NCBI GenBank assembly: GCA_003242645.1
Contig: QGVC01000090.1
Location: 1-11,167 of the forward strand
Direction: 5' to 3'
Length of the DNA: 11,167 bases
DNA from: Pseudomonadota bacterium
GTDB lineage: Bacteria; Pseudomonadota; Alphaproteobacteria; Rhizobiales; Hyphomicrobiaceae
The stretch's first letter is position 1. Every line of letters begins with the position of its first letter. Position numbers and translations under genes: made by a program. Positions 6,990 to 11,167 of the stretch are shown piece after piece. Below the pieces are notes generated by a model. It was not told the origin of the DNA, ran no database searches, and saw nothing but the letters and a program-made list of their open reading frames with translations.

Positions 6990-7025
6990 CCGAGAAACCG
7001 GCTTCGCAAAAACCGGGAACCTCGG
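6990..7025 (+). promoter_or_regulatory. first stem-loop ahead of the cupredoxin operon
   Basis: CCGAG (6990-6994) pairs with CTCGG (7021-7025), and inside it CCGG (6998-7001) pairs with CCGG (7013-7016), giving a two-part stem with unpaired bases between. It contains a GGAAC (7016-7020), which resembles the -35 of ECF-type promoters, but no matching -10 stands at 16-17 bases. Whether it is transcribed is unknown. Confidence 0.3.
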
Positions 7026-7037
7026 CTCCGAAGCAGC

Positions 7038-7076
7038 ATCCAATGGAAGGACGCCAGTAAGGGCGTCGCATTGGAT
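7038..7076 (+). promoter_or_regulatory. long hairpin directly before the ribosome site of the cupredoxin operon
   Basis: ATCCAATG (7038-7045) pairs perfectly with CATTGGAT (7069-7076). Within it GACGCC (7050-7055) pairs perfectly with GGCGTC (7062-7067) around a 6-base loop, with a 4-by-1 internal loop between the two stems. A 10-base palindrome GATCATGATC (7074-7083) overlaps its foot and touches the GGAG ribosome site at 7084-7087, nine bases before the ATG at 7097. No T run follows, so it is not a terminator. It may be an mRNA control element or a protein-binding site. Confidence 0.5.
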
Positions 7077-7096
7077 CATGATCGGAGTACAGCAAA

Positions 7097-7531
7097 ATGC
7101 GACTCTCCACGCTTCTGCTCGCGTCAGCAGCGATGACCCTGGCGGGGGTGTCTCCCTCGTTCGCTCATGAACCCGACAAGGCACTGGCCAAATCGCCACC
7201 TCCTGCGCCCTACCAGCAAGTGAGCAAGCTGGTGAAGCTGCCGGATTTCATCCCGGGCCTGGGCCAGCTTTTCGTTGATCCAGCGACGTTGCCCGCGGGC
7301 CCGTTCTTGGCCTACGACCGCGATGGCAACCTGGTCAGCACGATCTACATGATCCCGCTGAACGAGTTGAAACCCGACGGCAAGGCCTTCAATGACCTCA
7401 AATTATCCGGCGCCGCAGTCGACCACGTGGACGTGCACTACAACGCCGGCCACCCGGGTGTTGAGACGCCGCACGCGCACATCGTGCTCTGGCACGTGAA
7501 GCCTGCCGACGAGAGCCGGGTGGCGAAATGA
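7097..7531 (+). CDS. secreted His-rich protein, possible metal-binding (DUF5602/TTHB210-like)
   Basis: The product has 144 residues, with a signal peptide (RLSTLLLASAAMTLAGVSP, then SFA) and likely cleavage after residue 23. The mature protein ends in a histidine cluster: H110, H114, H119, H126, H128 and H133, in VDHVDVHYNAGHPGV and PHAHIVLWHV. Closely spaced H-x-H and H-x-x-x-H on beta strands suggest a periplasmic metal site. The ending resembles the DUF5602/TTHB210-like group as I recall it, but this is uncertain. Its TGA overlaps the next ATG as ATGA, so it is coupled to a copper-protein gene, which supports a metal role. GGAG at 7084-7087 supports the ATG at 7097. The reaction, if any, is unknown. 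Confidence 0.85.
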   Translation: MRLSTLLLASAAMTLAGVSPSFAHEPDKALAKSPPPAPYQQVSKLVKLPDFIPGLGQLFVDPATLPAGPFLAYDRDGNLVSTIYMIPLNELKPDGKAFNDLKLSGAAVDHVDVHYNAGHPGVETPHAHIVLWHVKPADESRVAK

Positions 7532-8049
7532 TTTCCCGGCGCTGGATACTGCGGACGGGGGGCGGCTTCACGGCCGCCCTGCTGTTCCGTCCCAGGACGG
7601 TGGGGGCAGCTGAACCGATCGAGATCGTGATGGGTGGCCGCCCGGATGGCTCGCACGTCTGGTTCGACCCGATCGGGCTTCACATCGCGCCGGGGCAAAC
7701 CGTTCGCTGGGTCAACCGGGACGCCGGCAATTCACATACCGCGACCGCTTATCATCCGGACAATTTCGGCCGGTCGCGGCGTATCCCGCGGGCTGCTCAA
7801 CCGTGGGACTCGGACTACCTGCTGCCAGGCGAGTCTTTTTCAATCACGCTGACCACCCCGGGCGTATACGATTACTACTGTATTCCTCACGAGCACGCCG
7901 GCATGGTGGGCAGGATCATCGTGGGCTCGCCGGAGATGCCCGGCTGGACGGACGAGCCCTTTTCGGACGGAGACCTGCCCGAAGCTACCTTACGTGCGTT
8001 CCCGACAGTGGCAGAAATCATCTCGAAAGGGCTCGTCCGGCGAGCCTGA
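7528..8049 (+). CDS. Tat-exported plastocyanin/azurin-like cupredoxin
   Basis: The product is a 173-residue blue-copper-type protein. The N-terminus carries a twin-arginine export motif (SRRWILR, residues 3-9), a short hydrophobic run and a probable cleavage near AA28. The cupredoxin fold is shown by GQTVRWVN (56-63) and by the copper ligands: H70 in GNSHTATAYH, then C118, H121 and M126 in YYCIPHEHAGM, with the Cys+3 His and Cys+8 Met spacing of plastocyanin. Tat export would allow folding, perhaps with copper, before transport. It should shuttle electrons or bind copper in the periplasm; its partner is unknown. A tail of about 40 residues after the core (from about 133) is unlike plastocyanin. 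Its start overlaps the previous stop (ATGA), and the sigma factor gene follows closely. Confidence 0.92.
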   Translation: MISRRWILRTGGGFTAALLFRPRTVGAAEPIEIVMGGRPDGSHVWFDPIGLHIAPGQTVRWVNRDAGNSHTATAYHPDNFGRSRRIPRAAQPWDSDYLLPGESFSITLTTPGVYDYYCIPHEHAGMVGRIIVGSPEMPGWTDEPFSDGDLPEATLRAFPTVAEIISKGLVRRA

Positions 8050-8067
8050 ACGTTGGATTATGAAGCC

Positions 8068-8775
8068 ATGGATGCCTTGCAGACGATTGTTCGCGTATTC
8101 CGCCGCCGCGGGTCTCTCAGCGACGACGAACTGGTATCCCTCGCAAAAGAGCGTGACGAGGAGGCCATCCGTATCCTGGTTCGGCGCTACAACCAACGCC
8201 TGTTCCGCATCGCCCGCGGCATTATCCATGACGAAGCGGAAGCTGAGGATGTCGTTCAGGCAACTTACGTGCGCGCGTTCACCCAGCTCGATCGCTTTCG
8301 CGGCGAAGCGGCATTTTCAACTTGGTTGACGCGGATTGCCCTCAACGAGGCTTATGGCCGGGTACGCCAAAAACGTCCGACGGTCGAGCTCTCCGAGATC
8401 GAGGCTCCGACGGAAGGAGGACAGGTCATCTTGTTCCCCATGACGCCTCGGCCGACTGATCCGGAGACCGCTGTGAGCCGACAACAGGTCCGGGAGCTGC
8501 TTGAGGCGGCTCTCGACAGGCTGCCCGAGGCGTTCCGCGTCGTATTCATTCTGCGGGAGTTGGAAGAACTCAGTGTTGAGGAGACCGCGGCACTGCTCGG
8601 GGTCAAGCCCGAAACAGTGAAAACCAGACTTTTCCGAGCACGGCGGCTGATGCGGAAAGAGATCGAGAAGGCTGTCTCGGCCAATTTCGCGGAGCTGTAT
8701 CCGTTCGCAGGCGACCGCTGCGCCAGGATGGCGGACAAAGTGCTCGCGCGCTTGAAACAGCACGCGGGATGGTAG
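8068..8775 (+). CDS. ECF-type RNA polymerase sigma factor
   Basis: The product is a 235-residue group 4 sigma factor. Region 2 spans about residues 33-100 (YNQRLFRIARGII, DVVQATYVRAF, FSTWLTRIALNEA) and region 4 about 140-195, with the helix-turn-helix ETAALLGVKPETVKTRLFRAR. It lacks region 3, as ECF factors do. A C-terminal tail of about 40 residues follows region 4 and holds one Cys (FAGDRCARM). I chose ATG 8068 over the in-frame TTG at 8053; neither has a good ribosome site, so 8053 remains possible. The gene starts 18 (or 3) bases after the cupredoxin stop and is probably cotranscribed. No anti-sigma factor gene lies on either side, which is unusual. It may control its own operon; I could not find a convincing matching promoter. 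Confidence 0.9.
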   Translation: MDALQTIVRVFRRRGSLSDDELVSLAKERDEEAIRILVRRYNQRLFRIARGIIHDEAEAEDVVQATYVRAFTQLDRFRGEAAFSTWLTRIALNEAYGRVRQKRPTVELSEIEAPTEGGQVILFPMTPRPTDPETAVSRQQVRELLEAALDRLPEAFRVVFILRELEELSVEETAALLGVKPETVKTRLFRARRLMRKEIEKAVSANFAELYPFAGDRCARMADKVLARLKQHAGW

Positions 8776-8855
8776 GCAAGAGACGCCGGGTAACGGGCCA
8801 AGCAGAATCGCCGCGGAACGACGCTCGCCTTCGCTTGAAGTAATGCTCCGTGCCG

Positions 8856-9356
8856 TCAGCCGCGCGACAGGGCGATGGTCACGCCCTTGAGGCTGGATCC
8901 CTCCGTTGAGATCGAGACGGCCTGCCGCGAGCCGTTGGTGGAAACGGACATCGAGCCTGTCAGCCCGCCGCCCGCGATGTCCATGCTGATCTTGCCGGCC
9001 GTCGCCTTGCCGGTGACCTCACCGGAGGCGTTGAACGTCCTCTCCTCCCAATGGCCCGTGAGCCGGCCATTCTCGTTCTGCAAGCGGGCGCGGATTTCAA
9101 TCTTATAGCTGACAGAGGCGCAGCGGATCGCGAGCCCCAACTCCGTACCGGCCCCCTTGGGGTTGTAATAGGCCCGGCAGGAGATCTTCTCGGACTTGCC
9201 ATCGGAGAAACGCACGTTCCCACTGCCGCTCCAGGTCCCGTCCAGACCGGCGAACACGTGCCCGGCCGGTTGCGCCAAAGCGGACGGCGAAGTCGAGCCA
9301 ATGAATGTCGCAAGGCACAAACCCAGTGAAAGTGAGCTTAGCAGCAGGCGCGTCAC
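8856..9356 (-). CDS. secreted beta-rich protein of unknown function
   Basis: The product is a 166-residue protein with a clear signal peptide (TRLLLSSLSLGLCLATFIG), probably cleaved after SALA near residue 30. The mature part alternates short polar/hydrophobic strands (GTWSGSGNVRF, YKIEIRARLQ, GRLTGHWEER, GGLTGSMSVS), suggesting a lipocalin-like beta barrel or sandwich. Two cysteines (SCRAYY, IRCAS) may form a disulfide. I chose the GTG at 9356: CGGAGG lies about nine bases upstream and the signal peptide follows directly. The open frame runs back to 9398, but those 14 residues are unconvincing. It converges with the sigma factor gene, with 80 bases between the two stops and no terminator visible there. 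No function can be assigned; the fold is inference. Confidence 0.82.
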   Translation of the reverse strand: MTRLLLSSLSLGLCLATFIGSTSPSALAQPAGHVFAGLDGTWSGSGNVRFSDGKSEKISCRAYYNPKGAGTELGLAIRCASVSYKIEIRARLQNENGRLTGHWEERTFNASGEVTGKATAGKISMDIAGGGLTGSMSVSTNGSRQAVSISTEGSSLKGVTIALSRG

Positions 9357-9514
9357 GGCATTATTCCTCCGGGATCGGCAGTTACAGTGCCCCGGCACTC
9401 CATTTTGCCCCCATCAAGAGGGCGTGAGCAAGGTTCTCCTGTCCAAATTGGGCAACACGTCCTTAGAAATCTGTTATCAGAGTTTGATCGGGACGGAACT
9501 GGAGGGTCAAAACG

Positions 9515-9542
9515 AAAAACGCCGCCGGAAGCCGGCGGCGTT
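9515..9542 (-). terminator. rho-independent terminator of the cold shock gene
   Basis: On the minus strand AACGCCGCCGG and CCGGCGGCGTT form a perfect 11-bp stem with a 3-base loop, and the T run continues past the stem (complement of AAAAA at 9515-9519). It lies 25 bases past the csp stop. The plus strand has only two T residues after the stem, so the terminator serves the minus strand. Confidence 0.93.
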
Positions 9543-9567
9543 CTGGTCATCAGCACTCGGTGCCGAT

Positions 9568-9780
9568 TCAGGCGAGCTCGATCTGGCCGGCCTGCTTGCC
9601 GCGACCGCGGCGGTCGTCCTCGAGCACGAAACTGACCCGGTCGCCCTCGTTGAGGGTGCGGATGCCTGCGCGCTCGAGGGCGGTGGCGTGTACGAACACG
9701 TCATTGCCGCCCTGCTCAGGCTGGATGAAGCCGAAGCCCTTGGCCGTGTTGAAGAATTTCACGGTGCCTGTCATTCGCAT
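9568..9780 (-). CDS. cold shock protein, CspA family
   Basis: The product is a 70-residue single cold-shock domain, the usual length. Both nucleic-acid-binding motifs are intact: RNP1 KGFGFI (14-19) and RNP2 VFVHAT (28-33), after the usual MTGTVKFFN opening. It binds single-stranded RNA or DNA in the cytoplasm and acts as an RNA chaperone. Some family members are cold-induced, others respond to stationary phase; the sequence does not say which. ATG 9780 is used here, but ATG 9774 would give the more usual MTGTVKFF start; AGAAGG upstream supports either. It is a single-gene unit with its own terminator and probably a long leader. Confidence 0.96.
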   Translation of the reverse strand: MRMTGTVKFFNTAKGFGFIQPEQGGNDVFVHATALERAGIRTLNEGDRVSFVLEDDRRGRGKQAGQIELA

Positions 9781-10133
9781 TGGGTAGTACCTTCTTCCCG
9801 TTCAAAAGCGTGCAAAAAGCCAGTCATCGGGTCCCACGCTTCAGACCCAGAGATCTCAGATTGTCGGGAAAGAACGGCCAGTGATGGTCGCGCAGCTATC
9901 CGCAAATTCTGAGGGCGCGCGCCACAGCAGCGAGCACCGGCAAGGAACTTATGACGTGTTCTCAGACGGAAAGCAAGGAAAGTATCGAAGAGCTTCCAAT
10001 ATTCCCTCACCCGGTTCGTCTATGAACGCGCCGCTGTGAGAAGGGCGCCGCGCGGAGAAAGCTCCACCGGCACCCCAACACCAACACGCAAACGGCGGTT
10101 CGGTTCCCTGGCTGCCTTGGTGCTGATCGTCGC
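9781..10133. other. 353-base gap without a gene, probable csp leader and promoter region
   Basis: No convincing coding sequence is present; the open frame on the minus strand (to 10010) runs into the csp gene and has poor codon use. The half near csp probably holds its long 5' untranslated region, with an 8-base palindrome GAGATCTC at 9850-9857. The far half follows the stop of the DJ-1/PfpI-family gene and has no clear terminator for it. The gap also contains GC-rich repeats such as two copies of GCGCCGC near 10030-10050. Confidence 0.55.
9948..9976 (-). promoter_or_regulatory. candidate promoter of the cold shock gene
   Basis: On the minus strand TTGCTT (9976-9971) and CATAAG (9953-9948) are separated by exactly 17 bases, a plausible housekeeping -35/-10 pair (3 of 6 and 4 of 6 consensus matches). 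Transcription would begin near 9941 and leave a leader of about 160 bases, similar to the long leaders known for cspA-type genes. The match is modest and made by eye. Confidence 0.3.
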
Positions 10134-10709
10134 TTAAGCCGCCATGCGCCGCTCATGGTGGCGGCCTTCGCGGATCTCCTCCATGATCTTGGCCACGAAT
10201 GGCTCTAGATCACCGGGGTTGCGGCTCGTGATCACACCGTTGTCGACGACCACAGGCTCATCCCGCCAATTGGCGCCTGCATTGATCATATCCGTCCGGA
10301 TGGACTTGTAGGACGTTGCGTTGACGCCCTTCACCACACCAGCCTCGATCAGCAGCCATGGGCCATGGCAGATGGCGGCCAGCACCTTACCGGACTCGTA
10401 GAAGTGCCGGACAAGCTGCACGGCTTTATCGTTGATCCGCAGGAGATCCGGATTGATCTGGCCGCCAGGGATGATGAGCGCCTGGTAGGCCTCGGGGTCC
10501 ACATCCTCGAGATCTTTGTCGACGGGGATGGTTTCACCCCAATCTTTATGATCCCAGCCCCGGATCTCATTGGGGCGCTGCCGGTTCTTGGGCGCCGCGA
10601 CCTCGACTGTGGCCCCAGCCTCCCTCAGCTTGTCCCGCGGAGTCGTCAGCTCAACCTGCTCGACGCCGTCGGTGGCAATGATGAGGACTTTGGCATCCTT
10701 GATGTCCAT
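10134..10709 (-). CDS. DJ-1/PfpI family protein (type 1 glutamine amidotransferase-like)
   Basis: The product is a 191-residue cytoplasmic protein of the DJ-1/PfpI superfamily, in the PfpI/YhbO branch. The nucleophile elbow AAICHGPWLL places the reactive C114 next to H115, and DGVEQVEL holds the conserved acidic E17. GGQINPDLLR and the SYKSIRTDMINAGANW segment are also typical. Relatives have been described as proteases, as deglycases or glyoxalases that limit glycation damage, and as general stress proteins; the true activity is debated and not readable here. I chose ATG 10709 because GGAGAAG stands just upstream and the fold begins at once (KVLIIATDG); the open frame back to 10859 adds 50 unlikely residues. 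The C-terminus ends in a basic, His/Arg-rich tail (GRHHERRMAA). Confidence 0.93.
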   Translation of the reverse strand: MDIKDAKVLIIATDGVEQVELTTPRDKLREAGATVEVAAPKNRQRPNEIRGWDHKDWGETIPVDKDLEDVDPEAYQALIIPGGQINPDLLRINDKAVQLVRHFYESGKVLAAICHGPWLLIEAGVVKGVNATSYKSIRTDMINAGANWRDEPVVVDNGVITSRNPGDLEPFVAKIMEEIREGRHHERRMAA

Positions 10710-10871
10710 GGCGCTTCTCCATCTCTTCCGACAATTTACTCGTTCAACGTGTCCGTGTCGGTTGAGTTGCGTGGACATCGAGGCGCGGGAGGCGGGTTTG
10801 CCGGGCGGTTGACCGGCGCCCACACGCTTGCTCCAGCGAAGCCGCGAGTGAGCAAGCACTGACCAGCTGCT

Positions 10872-10908
10872 GGCCCATGTCAGCTAGTTAATTTGAATGA
10901 CATTGGCC
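10872..10908. repeat. inverted repeat with one mismatch upstream of the DJ-1/PfpI-family gene
   Basis: GGCCCATGTCA (10872-10882) and TGACATTGGCC (10898-10908) are complementary at 10 of 11 positions around a 15-base AT-rich centre. A second small palindrome, CCAGC-T-GCTGG (10863-10873), adjoins it. The set lies in the 224-base gap between the stop of the edge gene and the DJ-1/PfpI-family start. No T run follows on the minus strand, so an operator or a processing structure is as likely as a terminator. The rest of this gap shows nothing clear. Confidence 0.4.
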
Positions 10909-10933
10909 TCCTGGCCCGAGACGGGCGGTGGAG

Positions 10934-11167
10934 TCAACGTGCGCCTGCTTCTGCGGGCTCTGGCGGGGCCTTCTGTCCTACTTCGTCCGCTGTGACTGCA
11001 GGATCGTCAATGGCGCCGAAGCTCTCGTAATCCTGCTCGATGAAGACGAAGCATCCATAGTAGAGGTCCGGGGGCACCTCGTTGCTCGTGGCGCACTCAT
11101 CGAAAATGATGAGATCCTCGAGCGTGCGATAGTGCCGGTAGGGCGCAATCATGTAGCGGTCGGCGCC
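10934..11167 (-). CDS. C-terminal part of an unrecognised gene, cut by the window edge
   Basis: The frame is open from the right edge (11167) to a TGA at 10936-10934, about 77 residues. Codon use is G/C-rich at third positions and amino acid content looks protein-like (RYMIAPYRHYRTLEDLIIFD, then DLYYGCFVFIEQDYESFG), followed by an acidic, Ala/Pro-rich tail that looks disordered. An ATG at 11152 could start a 72-residue protein, but the frame stays open upstream of it, so a longer gene is as likely. I recognise no family. The two cysteines are not in a known motif. Confidence 0.55.
   Translation of the reverse strand, partial: GADRYMIAPYRHYRTLEDLIIFDECATSNEVPPDLYYGCFVFIEQDYESFGAIDDPAVTADEVGQKAPPEPAEAGAR

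Noticed and set aside
6562..7110. 182-residue open frame on the minus strand overlapping the SDR gene and terminator
   Set aside because: It is antisense to clear SDR motifs and crosses a perfect plus-strand terminator.
9196..9912. 238-residue open frame on the plus strand across the secreted protein and csp genes
   Set aside because: It runs antisense through two well supported genes and through the csp terminator, with no ribosome site and no recognisable domain.
10083..10107. General stress (EcfG-type) promoter on the minus strand, GGAAC-N16-TGTT
   Set aside because: The -10 part misses the usual CGTT, and the site is about 300 bases from the csp start with a better candidate promoter between.

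Overview
The window looks like a chromosomal segment of a GC-rich alphaproteobacterium, most likely in the Hyphomicrobiales (Rhizobiales). This rests on codon use (strong G/C third positions), protein style, GTG starts and the kinds of small secreted proteins present. It is an inference from sequence feel, not a database match. No rRNA, tRNA, CRISPR array, insertion sequence or phage gene was seen. Coding density is high and most genes are ordinary metabolic or stress genes.

Left part (1-2115): three minus-strand genes form a tight operon read from 1987 down to 55. They encode a SnoaL/NTF2-like protein, a GNAT acetyltransferase and a nitrilase-superfamily C-N hydrolase, and their stop and start codons overlap at both junctions. 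A 127-base divergent region separates them from a large plus-strand gene (2115-4193). That gene fuses a protein-L-isoaspartate O-methyltransferase to an erythromycin-esterase-like domain, and its leader has two mutually exclusive hairpins.

Middle (4299-6954): a minus-strand AbrB-duplication membrane protein, a minus-strand small secreted Cys-containing protein, and a plus-strand SDR oxidoreductase that ends in a textbook rho-independent terminator.

Right-middle (6990-8775): a plus-strand set encoding a secreted His-rich protein, a Tat-exported plastocyanin-like cupredoxin (ATGA overlap) and an ECF sigma factor 3 or 18 bases further on. Two stem-loops lie in the leader of the first gene. No anti-sigma gene is visible. 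This is the most system-like locus in the window.

Right part (8856-11167): all minus-strand. A secreted beta-rich protein, a CspA-type cold shock protein with its own terminator and a probable long leader, a DJ-1/PfpI-family protein, and the C-terminal part of an unrecognised gene cut by the window edge.

A loose theme is damage control and stress: isoaspartate repair, a DJ-1-family protein, a cold shock protein, an ECF sigma factor and copper-site proteins. The genes are mostly separate transcription units, so this theme is suggestive only.
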